Positions 15,711 through 25,760 are shown, numbered from the stretch's first letter. The stretch: DNA of 64,000 bases from Lachnospiraceae bacterium XPB1003 (GCA_900102065.1 FMVK01000003.1:1-64000), one strand, 5' to 3'. Program-made: numbers and translations. The notes: generated from the sequence alone by a model not told the origin.

Positions 15711-17000
15711 ATGAATCACAATATACTAAAACAGGTTATTTATGATCAGATAGAAGTTATTCAGGATGCAGAGATAACCCAAAGAGAATATTTTTTTGAG
15801 AAAAATATAAATTATATATTGGTAGGGCTAAGAAGATCGGGAAAGTCTACGCTGCTGTATAATATTGCTAAAGAACTTGTTAGCGAAGGCTGCGATTGGT
15901 CTCAGATTGTATATGTAAATTTCGAGGATGACAGATTATTGGGTTTTTCAAAAGATGATTTTGATGACATCCTTGAGACAGCATACGAACTGACTGATGC
16001 CAAAGATATCTATTTTTTCTTTGATGAAATTCAAATAATAGATGGTTGGGAGCATTTTGCCAGAAGAATGGCTGATCACAAAAAACATGTCTACATTACA
16101 GGCAGTAATGCAAAAATGCTAAGTTCGGAAATGGCAGGCGTCTTGGGAGGAAGATATATTCCTAAGATGATCATGCCTTTTTCTTTAAGGGAAGTGCTGG
16201 ATTACAAAAAGATCGCTTATGATGATGCAGCTATACTGACCACGTCAAGAATGGCGATAATAAAGAAAACATGTCGGGAATACATTACCGGCGGGGGATT
16301 GCCTGAGAGCCTTCTTCTTAATAATAAACGGGAATATATCAAGAGTGTGTATGAAAAGGTTCTTCTTGGCGATATGCTGGAGCGTGAACAGATTAAGAAC
16401 AAGATGGCTCTCCGACTCATGGTAAAAAAGATTGCCGAGACGGTAATGCATGAGATTTCTTTTAATACACTTGCGGGAAATGTTAAAGCAACAGGAACAA
16501 AGACGTCTACTGACTCGATGATAGAATATTCGTCTTTTGCAGAGAATGCATATCTTTTATTCAGAACGAGAAATTACGTTTCAAAATTTGCTGAAAAGGA
16601 GAGTGTTCCAAGATTTTATTTCTTCGACAATGGTTTATTGTCATTATTTCTTGTGGATAAACCATCAGCACTATTGGAAAATGCTGTGGCAGTATTTTTA
16701 AAACGAAAGTTTGAAGATGGAGTATACTACTTTAAATCCACACGAACGGGTATTGATATTGATTTTTACATTCCGGAGGCAGGGCTGGCGGTACAGGTTG
16801 CATATACGCTTGGCGATGCCGAGGAAAGGGAAACGAGAAGCTTGTTTTCGTTTGCATCCAGAACGGAAGACGTAAAACAACTTGTTATAGTCACTAGTGA
16901 AGAAGAAAAAATAATTGAAAAAGATGGATGTGTAATTAATGTGGTGCCTGTGCATAAGTTCCTTTTGGAGATAGATTCAGAGGAGCATAGTTCTTCGTGA
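15711..17000 (+). CDS. DUF4143-type ATPase (AAA plus nuclease-like C-terminus)
   Basis: 429 residues. The N-terminal AAA domain has a P-loop VGLRRSGKST (about 38-47) and a Walker B YFFFDEIQ (about 100-107), then ITGSNAKMLSSEMAGVLGGRY, characteristic of DUF4143 proteins. The C-terminal region (YFFDNGLLSLFL, LKRKF, VYYFKSTRTGIDIDFYI) resembles the PD-(D/E)XK-like end of this family; residues in it may be incomplete. The function of these proteins is not settled. GGGGGAA seven bases before favours ATG 15711 over 15696. The upstream dyad array probably controls it. Confidence 0.82.
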   Translation: MNHNILKQVIYDQIEVIQDAEITQREYFFEKNINYILVGLRRSGKSTLLYNIAKELVSEGCDWSQIVYVNFEDDRLLGFSKDDFDDILETAYELTDAKDIYFFFDEIQIIDGWEHFARRMADHKKHVYITGSNAKMLSSEMAGVLGGRYIPKMIMPFSLREVLDYKKIAYDDAAILTTSRMAIIKKTCREYITGGGLPESLLLNNKREYIKSVYEKVLLGDMLEREQIKNKMALRLMVKKIAETVMHEISFNTLAGNVKATGTKTSTDSMIEYSSFAENAYLLFRTRNYVSKFAEKESVPRFYFFDNGLLSLFLVDKPSALLENAVAVFLKRKFEDGVYYFKSTRTGIDIDFYIPEAGLAVQVAYTLGDAEERETRSLFSFASRTEDVKQLVIVTSEEEKIIEKDGCVINVVPVHKFLLEIDSEEHSSS

Positions 17001-17016
17001 ATTGTTGGTGACTAAA

Positions 17017-17083
17017 GTTATAAAGAGTTATAAAAGGTTATAAAAGAAAATCGAAGTTATAAAAGGTTATAAAAGGTTATAAA
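17017..17083 (+). repeat. 10-bp tandem repeat before the HD-GYP gene
   Basis: Six GTTATAAA units begin at 17017, 17027, 17037, 17056, 17066 and 17076, that is at 10-bp steps with one 19-base interval where a unit has decayed. The array ends 27 bases before the GTG start of the next gene. Confidence 0.85.
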
Positions 17084-17109
17084 AACAGGAGATTCCGAGG
17101 ATAGAATTT

Positions 17110-18438
17110 GTGATTGGACTTGATTATAACATCTACATGGAAGTAGCGGTCATCCCGCTGGATATAGTGCTGTATGTGTACCTTTGGCTGAAGTATACCA
17201 ACATGACACGTGTCAATGTGGCCTTCAGAAGGTTCGCTTTTATTGTTATGATCGCGGATGTCTTTGATGTGGCTACCGCCATCGTCACCAGTGCCCACGG
17301 TGATATAGCGAACTTCATTCACTATTTCTTCAATATCACGGATTCCATATTAACATCTCTTGCGGCCTTCGCATTTATCTATTACATCTATGCATATTCG
17401 AGCATGAGAGAGTCCGGTAAGCGGCTGAGAAACATCATGAATTTCTCGCTGCTTGCGATCAATCTCCTGCTTCTTTTGACTAACCCTCTTACAGGATGGG
17501 TCTTCACCTACGATAGCGCCGGCAATTATATTCACGAAGCGCTGTTCGTGCCGGTGGCATACGGATTTCCCATATTATTCTTCGCAATAGGCAGTCTGTA
17601 CATGCTTACTCATAGAGAGAGATACAGGAAGAACCAGGTGAAAGCCATGGCGTTCTCTATCATCGTGACCGGTGGCGTGTTCTTATTGCAGATGCTTTTC
17701 TTTGACAACATGCTGATCACTCTCTTCATTGCTTCCATAGGCGTACTTGTTATCTTCCTGTCATTGGAGAACCCGGATTATGTACGACTCCTTGAAGCCA
17801 GAGCAGAGCTGAATGAATCCAGAGAAAGAGAAGCGGCGCTTAAGGTTAAGGAGAAGCTTTCCGGTGAAATGATGCTTGCCTTTTCCAAAGCGGTTGATGC
17901 CAAGGATCATTACACCAACGGTCATTCGCAGCGTGTGGCGCAATATGCCAAAGAGTTGGGGAGACGCATGGGGAAGAGTAAGGAAGAACAGGATGATCTC
18001 TATGCTCTCGGTCTCCTTCACGATATAGGCAAGATAGGCATATCGGTTAATATCATCAACAAAAAGGGCGCGCTTGATGAGGAAGAATTCGAAACCATCA
18101 AGACGCATACTGTCATCGGATGGGAGATATTGCAATCCATAAGTGAATTGCCCAAGCTTGCAACAGGCGCCAGATGGCATCATGAAAAATACGATGGGAC
18201 AGGCTATCCCGACGGTTTATCCGGCAAGGATATACCGGAAGAGGCACGTATCATCTGTCTCGCAGACTGCTATGACGCCATGACATCCAAGCGCTCGTAT
18301 TCATCGCCCCGTTCCCAGGCAGAAGCCAGAGAAGAGATCGTGAGATGCATGGGGACGCACTTTGATCCGGATATAGCGAAGTTCATGCTTGATATGATAG
18401 ATGATGATAAGGAGTTTAAGCTTCGTGAAGAGGACTGA
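17110..18438 (+). CDS. Membrane HD-GYP domain phosphodiesterase
   Basis: 442 residues starting with GTG (CCGAGG upstream). The first 220 residues form about seven hydrophobic segments, probably a membrane sensor. The C-terminal HD-GYP domain has H in HYTNGHSQRV, HD in LLHDIGKIG (about 303-310), HTVIGWEIL and HHEKYDGTGYPDG (about 356-368), all key metal-binding and GYP residues. Such enzymes degrade cyclic di-GMP. A GGDEF protein lies at 51591 in the same window. The 10-bp repeats just upstream could alter its expression. Confidence 0.92.
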   Translation: MIGLDYNIYMEVAVIPLDIVLYVYLWLKYTNMTRVNVAFRRFAFIVMIADVFDVATAIVTSAHGDIANFIHYFFNITDSILTSLAAFAFIYYIYAYSSMRESGKRLRNIMNFSLLAINLLLLLTNPLTGWVFTYDSAGNYIHEALFVPVAYGFPILFFAIGSLYMLTHRERYRKNQVKAMAFSIIVTGGVFLLQMLFFDNMLITLFIASIGVLVIFLSLENPDYVRLLEARAELNESREREAALKVKEKLSGEMMLAFSKAVDAKDHYTNGHSQRVAQYAKELGRRMGKSKEEQDDLYALGLLHDIGKIGISVNIINKKGALDEEEFETIKTHTVIGWEILQSISELPKLATGARWHHEKYDGTGYPDGLSGKDIPEEARIICLADCYDAMTSKRSYSSPRSQAEAREEIVRCMGTHFDPDIAKFMLDMIDDDKEFKLREED

Positions 18439-18483
18439 CCACAGGAAGCTTATACATAAAGGGAAATATTTAAGGAGAAAACT

Positions 18484-19704
18484 ATGAGTACAAAGGATTT
18501 TACTTCAGATCCAAAAAGCCGAGAAGAGTTTCTCGCACAATTTGAAGATACTACAACAGAAATAACCGTAATGATCCGATGGTCCTGGGAAAAAGGTAAT
18601 GGCCCGTTCTTAAAAGTAGGCAATGAGAGTTTGGTATATGCTGATTATCTTAATCCCTGGTTTGCAACCGAGGAGTATCCTTTTGGACGTGGCGGACAGA
18701 TCTGGTGGTTTGGCAAGCGCAGGGTCTTAGGATATAAGTATCCGCCTCAGCTCAAGAGAAACCACTGTTATAAGCTTCGTGTGAGACGGTGTAAGACAAG
18801 TGAGTCTACGTTTTATCTTGAAGATGTGATCGAAAGAGATACTGATGCCTCCAAAGATGAAAGTATTTACGAGATCGTAAAACAGAGGATGCTCGGCAGG
18901 TATACGGGAGACCCTGAGGAATTGCTGTTTTATAATATCGAAAGTGTTGATATGAGCAAGCAGAAAAACGTCGGTGGAGTTGGTTTATCCTCCGGGAGTG
19001 CATACTTTTGCGCCATCAGGAAGGCAGGAAGCGACAAGCCGGTCAGAGCAGACGGAGGAGTTCTTATTCCCGCGGATGACAAAGACTTTGCGAAAAACAA
19101 AGGGATCAAGCTCAAGGCGGGTAAGGTATACCGCGTGATGGCAAGGCATATCGATGAGGAAGATCTCAATGTCTATGCTCTCGAAGAATTTCTTGAAAAA
19201 GAGGTCGATGACAAAGAGCTCGCAGAACTTGGAAAGAAGGCACTGGAACCTGTTCAATATGTTGTTGACGGGATTGGAGAGTTTACCATCAGCAGAGAGA
19301 ATCAGTCTCTTTTGGCTCGCGGCATCATCTCACGTGATAAAGCAAATGGTTGCGATGAGATTACCATCAATATGGAATGTGACAGTGACGATCCGACAAG
19401 AGCTGACAAGTCTGCGGAAGTGCTCCACAGGATCTTTGATGATATCGAGGCGACAGAACGCAAGATCTTTGGTGCCATCGCAGACGCTGTAACAGATAAA
19501 GACGGTAACATCGAGATCTGGTCGGGTGACAGTCCGAATATCAGCAGGGAAGTTTTTATGAAGAGACTGAGCATCATTGTTATCAATATTGATGGCTCCG
19601 GCGCAGAGCTTTTCATCGACCTTGATGATATGTTTACCGACCACGCTTATACGGTCTATATGGATAGTGACGGCAATGTCCGGGCCGGAGATTTGGTGGG
19701 GTAA
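18484..19704 (+). CDS. DUF2262-containing protein
   Basis: 406 residues, soluble. The last 150 residues match DUF2262: from FTISRENQSLLARGII to REVFMKRLSIIVINIDGSG and ELFIDLDDMFTDHAY. The first 240 residues contain two beta-rich repeats about 130 residues apart (LRVRRCKTSESTFYLEDV and YRVMARHIDEEDLNVYALEE). Function unknown. It has its own AAGGAGAAA ribosome site, stands alone and ends at a terminator. Confidence 0.75.
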   Translation: MSTKDFTSDPKSREEFLAQFEDTTTEITVMIRWSWEKGNGPFLKVGNESLVYADYLNPWFATEEYPFGRGGQIWWFGKRRVLGYKYPPQLKRNHCYKLRVRRCKTSESTFYLEDVIERDTDASKDESIYEIVKQRMLGRYTGDPEELLFYNIESVDMSKQKNVGGVGLSSGSAYFCAIRKAGSDKPVRADGGVLIPADDKDFAKNKGIKLKAGKVYRVMARHIDEEDLNVYALEEFLEKEVDDKELAELGKKALEPVQYVVDGIGEFTISRENQSLLARGIISRDKANGCDEITINMECDSDDPTRADKSAEVLHRIFDDIEATERKIFGAIADAVTDKDGNIEIWSGDSPNISREVFMKRLSIIVINIDGSGAELFIDLDDMFTDHAYTVYMDSDGNVRAGDLVG

Positions 19705-19731
19705 GCGCAGACCGGTCAGGGGGATCGCAGA

Positions 19732-19760
19732 GGGAGTCGGTATATCCGGCTCCTTTTTTT
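19732..19760 (+). terminator. Rho-independent terminator
   Basis: GGAGTCGG-TATA-TCCGGCTCC followed by seven T closes the DUF2262 gene. Confidence 0.85.
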
Positions 19761-19771
19761 ATTTTTCCATG

Positions 19772-19828
19772 TTGACAAAAGATTTGGTATTAAATAATAT
19801 AAAGATGTTTATATAAACAAGTTTATAT
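19772..19828 (+). promoter_or_regulatory. Promoter and operator of the reductase-TetR operon
   Basis: TTGACA (19772-19777), a 17-base spacer and TAATAT (19795-19800). Just downstream are two overlapping dyads: TGTTTATATAAACA at 19806-19819 and ATATAAAC-AA-GTTTATAT at 19811-19828. They would cover the transcription start and suit repression by the TetR protein at the end of the operon. Confidence 0.72.
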
Positions 19829-19850
19829 TATGAAAGAGAGGTTGTAAGCC

Positions 19851-20357
19851 ATGATCCTTATAGTGAATACCACTTCGGATACTGCTGTTACCGAAGAATT
19901 GAAACGTTGTCTGGAAGAAAGATCTGTAGAAGCCGATATCGTAGAAGCGGCATCTTTGAAAATAAGCCACTGCATAGGCTGCAATCACTGCTGGCTGAAG
20001 ACGCCCGGAGAATGCTCGATCAAGGATGACTACGAGATCATATTGAAGAAGGTGGTCCATTCGGATCAGATGTGGGTCATATCGGATACGGCCCTTGGTT
20101 TTATCGATCACAAGGGAAAGAACATTTTCGACCGCATCCTTCCTATCGCTACGATGTACCTTAAGTTCGTGGGGGATCAGATGAGGCATGTGCCCCGTTA
20201 CGATCAAAGAACCGATGTCGGAATCATTTATTCCGGAGATGTGGAAAAGGAATATCTGGAAAGATGGACAGAGAGGGCAGCACTGAATTTTGAGAGCAGG
20301 TCACTTGGAGTTTTTGCAAAGGATGAATTAAAGGAGGCAGTATCATGCATGTGTTGA
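19851..20357 (+). CDS. Flavodoxin-fold NADPH-dependent FMN reductase-like protein (1)
   Basis: 168 residues. It begins like iron-sulfur-flavoprotein-type reductases (MILIVNTTSDTAV, flavin phosphate loop altered) and has ISHCIGCNHCWLKTPGEC with KDDYEIILKKVVHSD, typical of this family. Substrate unknown. AGAGAGG precedes the ATG. It overlaps the next gene by 13 bases, so the two reductases are probably made together and may form a pair. Confidence 0.82.
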   Translation: MILIVNTTSDTAVTEELKRCLEERSVEADIVEAASLKISHCIGCNHCWLKTPGECSIKDDYEIILKKVVHSDQMWVISDTALGFIDHKGKNIFDRILPIATMYLKFVGDQMRHVPRYDQRTDVGIIYSGDVEKEYLERWTERAALNFESRSLGVFAKDELKEAVSCMC

Positions 20358-20995
20358 TAATAAACGGAAGTCCGCGAGTTAAGGCATACAGCAATACGGA
20401 TAAGATATTGGAGAAGTTTACGGCGGGAATGAGTGAAAACGGCGTGACTTTTGAGCAATACGAAGTGGCTGATGCCAAACAGTGGGAAAAAATGAGGGAA
20501 GCGTATTATAATAACAGCAGGATAATCATAGCTCTTCCGCTTTATGTTGAATGCATACCGGGACGTCTCATGGAATTCCTGGAAACCCTTGAGCCCAAGA
20601 ACGACGGCACGGGAATGGCATTCATACTGCAGAGCGGTTTCGCGGAAGGTATACAGCTCCGCTGCGGAGAAGCATATCTTGAGATACTTGCGCGTAAGCT
20701 TGGATGTGAATATCTGGGCACGCTGGTTAAGGGAGACAATTTCTCTATCAGATTTTTCGAAGGAGAACAAAGAGAAAGGGTAACCGGACCATATACCGAA
20801 ATGGGACGCGAGTATGCGAAGAACGGAGACTTTAAATCCGAGGCTTGCAAGAGATTTACGGGACCGGAAGTTTTTCCCGCACATATCCGTTTTCTGGTAG
20901 GATTGTTGCAGAAGACTTTCGCCAAAAAAATGTTTAAGAAGATCGCCAGAAATTTTGGATGCACAAAGGCGCTCGATTACAGGCCTTACTCATAG
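20345..20995 (+). CDS. Flavodoxin-fold NADPH-dependent FMN reductase-like protein (2)
   Basis: 216 residues with the FMN-binding loop INGSPRVKAYSNTDK at 6-20 and a second strand IIIALPLYVECIPGRLMEFLE. It lacks the CxxC cluster of its neighbour. The C-terminal part (FPAHIRFLVGLLQKTFAKKMFKKIA) is helical and basic. AAAGGAGG within the end of the preceding gene is its ribosome site. Likely a redox enzyme in a TetR-controlled stress or detoxification operon. Confidence 0.82.
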   Translation: MHVLIINGSPRVKAYSNTDKILEKFTAGMSENGVTFEQYEVADAKQWEKMREAYYNNSRIIIALPLYVECIPGRLMEFLETLEPKNDGTGMAFILQSGFAEGIQLRCGEAYLEILARKLGCEYLGTLVKGDNFSIRFFEGEQRERVTGPYTEMGREYAKNGDFKSEACKRFTGPEVFPAHIRFLVGLLQKTFAKKMFKKIARNFGCTKALDYRPYS

Positions 20996-21012
20996 ATCGC
21001 AAGGGAACAGAG

Positions 21013-21636
21013 ATGGGACGCAAGACACAGATCACACGGGAAATGATTTTAAATGCCGCCTATGAACTGCTGGATGAATCCGGAAGCAGTTCGGTGGCTA
21101 TCAAGCTGATAGCGGAAAAGCTCGGATGCTCGACCCAACCGGTGTCATGGCAGTTTGGGAGCATGAACGAACTTAAAAAAGAACTGTACGCATATGCTTC
21201 AAGGCGTGTGTTTTGCGGTTTGGAGGAAGAAATGCAGGGAAAGGATGCCATCGAGGCGTTCTTCATTTCGGGTATCAGATATTTATCCGTTGCCTGCGAT
21301 CATCCTAATGTATTCAGGTTCCTGGTTGTGGATGATCCCATGGATACGATCGGTGAGCGGCCTTACGGCGATACCAGCATGTTTTCGCTTCAGTTTGACG
21401 AAGAGGCCGTGAAGATCTTCGCGGCTCAATATGACATCCCCGGTGATCAGATCTCGGAGATGGTTAGAGACACTGTCATCTATACACACGGCCTGGCTCT
21501 TATGATGATCTTTGACGGCCAGAAACTCCCGAAAAAGGAGGCTTGCAGGATGATGTATAACGTGGGCGTGAAGCTGAGCAAGGGGATCGGGATAATACCG
21601 CAGAGCGATTTTGAGTCTTTATATCTCGGAAGGTGA
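21013..21636 (+). CDS. TetR-family regulator
   Basis: 207 residues. The N-terminal HTH is clear: ITREMILNAAYELLDESG followed by SVAIKLIAEKLGCSTQPVSWQF at about 8-48. The C-terminal part is the ligand and dimer domain. AAGGGA upstream favours ATG 21013; the frame is open further up to 20959. It lies 17 bases after the second reductase gene and probably represses this operon through the dyads at 19806-19828. Confidence 0.86.
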   Translation: MGRKTQITREMILNAAYELLDESGSSSVAIKLIAEKLGCSTQPVSWQFGSMNELKKELYAYASRRVFCGLEEEMQGKDAIEAFFISGIRYLSVACDHPNVFRFLVVDDPMDTIGERPYGDTSMFSLQFDEEAVKIFAAQYDIPGDQISEMVRDTVIYTHGLALMMIFDGQKLPKKEACRMMYNVGVKLSKGIGIIPQSDFESLYLGR

Positions 21637-21666
21637 TTGGCATTATTTCTGAAAATATAGTACAAT
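21637..21666 (+). promoter_or_regulatory. Possible promoter of gmd
   Basis: TTGGCA (21637-21642) and TACAAT (21661-21666) with an 18-base spacer. A separate TATAAT at 21715-21720, nearer the gene, has no good -35 partner. Confidence 0.4.
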
Positions 21667-21724
21667 AGTGTGGCATGTGTGTTTGACATGAGCAATCGTC
21701 GGTGGCACACCGGTTATAATCTAA

Positions 21725-22771
<1,047 letters not shown>

Positions 22772-22799
22772 TTATCCCGGAATGATAATGATTTATATG

Positions 22800-22836
22800 G
22801 GCGGCGTTCACTGAGTGTGGCGTCGCCTGTTTTATA
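22800..22836 (+). terminator. Terminator-like hairpin after gmd
   Basis: GGCGGCG (22800-22806) pairs with CGTCGCC (22821-22827), with a T-rich tail. Confidence 0.6.
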
Positions 22837-22844
22837 TTTTGAGA

Positions 22845-22885
22845 TAAAAAATCACCCCGCATCCTGTGATACGGAGTGATTTTTA
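22845..22885. terminator. Bidirectional terminator between gmd and GT2
   Basis: AAAAATCAC and CCG pair with CGG and GTGATTTTT around a 12-base loop. Symmetrical A and T runs let it serve both convergent genes. Confidence 0.8.
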
Positions 22886-22902
22886 TTGCATATGCGTAAA
22901 TA

Positions 22903-23667
22903 TTAAGCTTCTGTAATAGCTGCTTTTTTCTCTGCCAGCTTCTCGGGACTCCATACGGCTACCTTCATGCCCTTGCCCTTGTTTACACAGTTAAGGCGGA
23001 GGTGGAAGAGCTGCTGTATGAACTGAAGACTTACCTTCAGGGAGATCTTTGATTCACCGGACTCTCTGTCATGGAAGCTGTAAGGTGTTTCAAGTATCTT
23101 CTTTACATTGCACTGAGCGATGACTTCAACCATTATCTTCCAGCCGATGGGATTGAGATCCGCGCCTTCGAGAAGCTCACGTCTTACCATGAAGAGACCG
23201 CTTGTGGGGTCGGAGATCTTTCGTAGGCAGGGAAGTATGATCTTGGCGATATACTTAGCCGAGCTGGAGATTATCTTTCTGATGAGGTCGAGACCGCCAT
23301 CGGATCCTCCGGGGATAAGACGGCTGGGAATAGCCATATCGGCATGTGCAAGCATTGCGGCATACATATCGAGCAATACTTCGGGCGGATGCTGAAGATC
23401 CGCATCCATGCAGGCAACATAGTCACCCTTTGCAAGACGGAAGCCCTTAACAACTGCTGTCGCAAGGCCTTTCTCGTTCTCACGGTGGTGAAGGACTACA
23501 TGAGGGTTGTTTTTTGCTTCTTCTCTTATCACATCCGGAGTCTCATCATTGCTGTCGTCGACGAAGATGACTTCATAGTCGATCTTGCCGAGAGTAGCAT
23601 CGATTCGCTCCAGCAGAGGATGAATGTTTCCTTTTTCATTAAATGTAGGGACTACTATTGAGATCAT
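22903..23667 (-). CDS. GT2 glycosyltransferase, polyprenol-phosphate sugar synthase type
   Basis: 254 residues. It opens with ISIVVPTFNEKGNI and has CMDADLQHPPEVLL with the DAD metal motif, then IPGGSDGG and ISDPTSGLFMVRR: the pattern of dolichol/undecaprenyl-phosphate mannose or glucose synthases. No membrane segments follow, so it would be a peripheral enzyme. AAAGGAG before ATG 23667 fixes the start; longer upstream frames are not protein-like. Transcribed against gmd; the product could donate sugars to the membrane proteins next door. Confidence 0.88.
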   Translation of the reverse strand: MISIVVPTFNEKGNIHPLLERIDATLGKIDYEVIFVDDSNDETPDVIREEAKNNPHVVLHHRENEKGLATAVVKGFRLAKGDYVACMDADLQHPPEVLLDMYAAMLAHADMAIPSRLIPGGSDGGLDLIRKIISSSAKYIAKIILPCLRKISDPTSGLFMVRRELLEGADLNPIGWKIMVEVIAQCNVKKILETPYSFHDRESGESKISLKVSLQFIQQLFHLRLNCVNKGKGMKVAVWSPEKLAEKKAAITEA

Positions 23668-23713
23668 AGAATACTCCTTTTCGAATAGTATCGATAAACA
23701 CCCTAATTCTATC

Positions 23714-23738
23714 ATAAACAAGCTGTTTATGCTATAAT
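23714..23738 (+). promoter_or_regulatory. Promoter -10 with dyad before DUF6077 gene
   Basis: TATAAT at 23733-23738 is preceded by a perfect dyad ATAAACA-AGC-TGTTTAT (23714-23730), which fills the spacer. No strong -35 box is visible. The half-site resembles the dyads at 19806-19828. Confidence 0.5.
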
Positions 23739-23785
23739 TATCGGGTGCAAAACGAGCTTTGTACGGATCCGGAGGATGCTTCAAG

Positions 23786-24910
23786 TTGGATCTTTTTAAT
23801 ATAATCATTAATCTGTTTATCTGGTTTGCCGTATTTCCCTTTTTGGCCGGTCTCATACCTTCTTCTTTTATGAACAGGGTGGGCAGGACTGTTACCGAGG
23901 TCTATCTGTGCGGTTTTTTTACCATGTTTGCTGTTGTGGAGATATGTGCGGTACCGAGCATACTTCTGGGTAAAACATTATCTTTTCTCGTGGCTTTGAT
24001 CATGTCTGTCATGTCAGCTCTGTCGGTCATAGGACTGATCATCCTGGCGGTGGGATTCGCGGCAGAGACACTGCCCGTTTTTTTCAGATTCAGGATCTAT
24101 AAAAATGTAGGGATAGCGGACGGCATGTTATGGGTGATATTTTTTATCCTTCTCGCCATCCAGCTGGGAATGTCCATTATGGTCATGACGACTGACCCTA
24201 ACGATGCTTTCTATGTGGGCCATGCTCTTGCTTCGGTGGAGCATGATACCATGTATGTTACAGATCCTTATACCGGTGCGGCTACGGCCGTAGACTTCCG
24301 GCATGCGCTTTCGCCTTTTCCTATCTTCACGGCTGTCATCTCGAGGGTTACCGGTGTGCACGCGGCGACAGTGGCACACACGATACTCCCGCTTTTCTTA
24401 ATGGTGACCGCATATATGATCTACAGAGAGGTGGCTGAACGGGTTTTTGACGACGATCCCGTCAAAACGCCTGTATTTCTGATCCTCATGGTACTCATCA
24501 ATTCCTTCGGCAATTATTCCGTTTATACGAGAGAAACATTCCTGATAACAAGGACATGGCAGGGGAATGCGGTACTGGCGGGTCTTATCATTCCGTATGT
24601 TTTCCTTATCATGTTTGCGTTAGCTGATCTGACAGAGCCTGCGCGTGCAGTGGCTGATGAAGATGATGATCCTGAGGTGAAGAAAGCGTCTCCGATCCCG
24701 GGACTTTTTGTAATGCTTTTTATGACCAATCTCACGGGAGCACTGGTCAGCTGCCCCGGAATGTATCTTCTGGCGATCCTGGAAGGCGTGGCCATTACCT
24801 GCATAGCGGTAAGGAATAAAAGACCGCTTATCTTCCCGGCGTGGATACTGACAGCGGCACCCTGCTTTTTCTATCTGACGATATACGCATTACAGGGGAG
24901 GGGCTTATGA
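23786..24910 (+). CDS. DUF6077-type polytopic membrane protein
   Basis: 374 residues with about ten hydrophobic segments. Between segments 3 and 4 it has MVMTTDPNDAFYVGHALASVEHDTMY, a loop with acidic residues that recalls multi-membrane-span glycosyltransferases (listed here by range, residues about 145-170). DUF6077 is my best match. GGAGG 10 bases before TTG 23786 is the most likely start signal. It overlaps the next gene by ATGA, so both are translated together. It could attach sugars using lipid-linked donors; that is inference. Confidence 0.7.
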   Translation: MDLFNIIINLFIWFAVFPFLAGLIPSSFMNRVGRTVTEVYLCGFFTMFAVVEICAVPSILLGKTLSFLVALIMSVMSALSVIGLIILAVGFAAETLPVFFRFRIYKNVGIADGMLWVIFFILLAIQLGMSIMVMTTDPNDAFYVGHALASVEHDTMYVTDPYTGAATAVDFRHALSPFPIFTAVISRVTGVHAATVAHTILPLFLMVTAYMIYREVAERVFDDDPVKTPVFLILMVLINSFGNYSVYTRETFLITRTWQGNAVLAGLIIPYVFLIMFALADLTEPARAVADEDDDPEVKKASPIPGLFVMLFMTNLTGALVSCPGMYLLAILEGVAITCIAVRNKRPLIFPAWILTAAPCFFYLTIYALQGRGL

Positions 24911-25704
24911 TCGAAGATTTCAGAGAGATTTTCAGGATTTATGCCCAGTATACGGGAAGCGGTATCGTAATGATACTCTTTTTCGCAGGCTTGATTTATA
25001 CAGCTGTTTCGGTAAAAAAGAGGAGCATACAAACTGTTCTTGTGATAACGAGTTCGGTACTGTTAGCTGTAATTTTCTGCCCGCCGGGATTTGAGCTTTA
25101 TGACCGGTTCGGCGGTGCAGATTCATACTGGCGTCTCTGGTGGATAATGCCCATCGGGCTGGGCCTTGGATATGTGGGATGCGATCTGATCAAGGATCAC
25201 AGGATCGCCGGATTTGCTTTACTGCTTGTGGTGCTCCTGCTTGGCGGCGAGTTCGTATATACCGGAGAGATAGAGGGACTCAGGAGCGAGGCGGTGAATG
25301 CCGGACAGCTTCCGGAGGATACCCTGGCTACAGTGGATCTGCTAAGGGCCGTGTCGGACGAGAAGGAGATCCATGCGGCATTCCCGGGAGAACTGTTGCC
25401 CTATGTCAGACAGTATGATGCGGATATCATCATGCCCTACGGATATGAGACTGTGAGGAAGGATTATCCGGAGAAGAACGAGTTCTTCGATGTCATGTCG
25501 GATGAGATGACGGATTTTGAAAGACTGGCTGAGCTTTGCAGTGAGACCGGTACGCGCTATCTGTTCATCCCGAATGAATACAGGGCCAAGCATCCCTTCG
25601 GTCATTACGGCTTCAGAAAAGTATCGGGTACTGCAGGCTTTACCCTCTATGAATATAGATTGCTTGGAGTCAAAGGGGGAGTCAAAGGGGACGGTTCTCA
25701 GTGA
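24907..25704 (+). CDS. Membrane protein coupled to the DUF6077 gene
   Basis: 265 residues. Four or so membrane helices in the first 140 residues (GIVMILFFAGLIYTAV, VLVITSSVLLAVIFC, WIMPIGLGLGYVGC, ALLLVVLLLGG), then an extracellular or cytoplasmic soluble part of 120 residues ending RYLFIPNEYRAKH and YEYRLLG. It reads like the missing C-terminal half of a DUF6077-type protein, so the two genes may together make one functional unit. The C-terminus has a short tandem VKGGVKGD. Confidence 0.62.
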   Translation: MIEDFREIFRIYAQYTGSGIVMILFFAGLIYTAVSVKKRSIQTVLVITSSVLLAVIFCPPGFELYDRFGGADSYWRLWWIMPIGLGLGYVGCDLIKDHRIAGFALLLVVLLLGGEFVYTGEIEGLRSEAVNAGQLPEDTLATVDLLRAVSDEKEIHAAFPGELLPYVRQYDADIIMPYGYETVRKDYPEKNEFFDVMSDEMTDFERLAELCSETGTRYLFIPNEYRAKHPFGHYGFRKVSGTAGFTLYEYRLLGVKGGVKGDGSQ

Positions 25705-25730
25705 CTTAAGATGTGACGCTTCCCCACGGG

Positions 25731-25760
25731 ATGACCTGAGGTATGTAAGTATGTTATAAT
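25731..25760 (+). promoter_or_regulatory. Extended -10 promoter before the large GH25 gene
   Basis: TG-T-TATAAT at 25752-25760 with ATGACC at 25731-25736 as a weak -35 (18-base spacer). Confidence 0.6.

Noticed and set aside
1-17000. Complete prophage or composite transposon
   Set aside because: No capsid, tail, terminase, replication genes or second IS copy; the recombinase sits within the hsdS repeats and looks dedicated to them.
21683-21720. TTGACA and TATAAT upstream of gmd as one promoter
   Set aside because: The spacer is 26 bases, too long; another pair at 21637-21666 fits better.
23668-23856. N-terminal extension of the minus-strand GT2
   Set aside because: The inner ATG has AAAGGAG at the right distance and the GT2 fold starts right there; the extension overlaps the opposite promoter.
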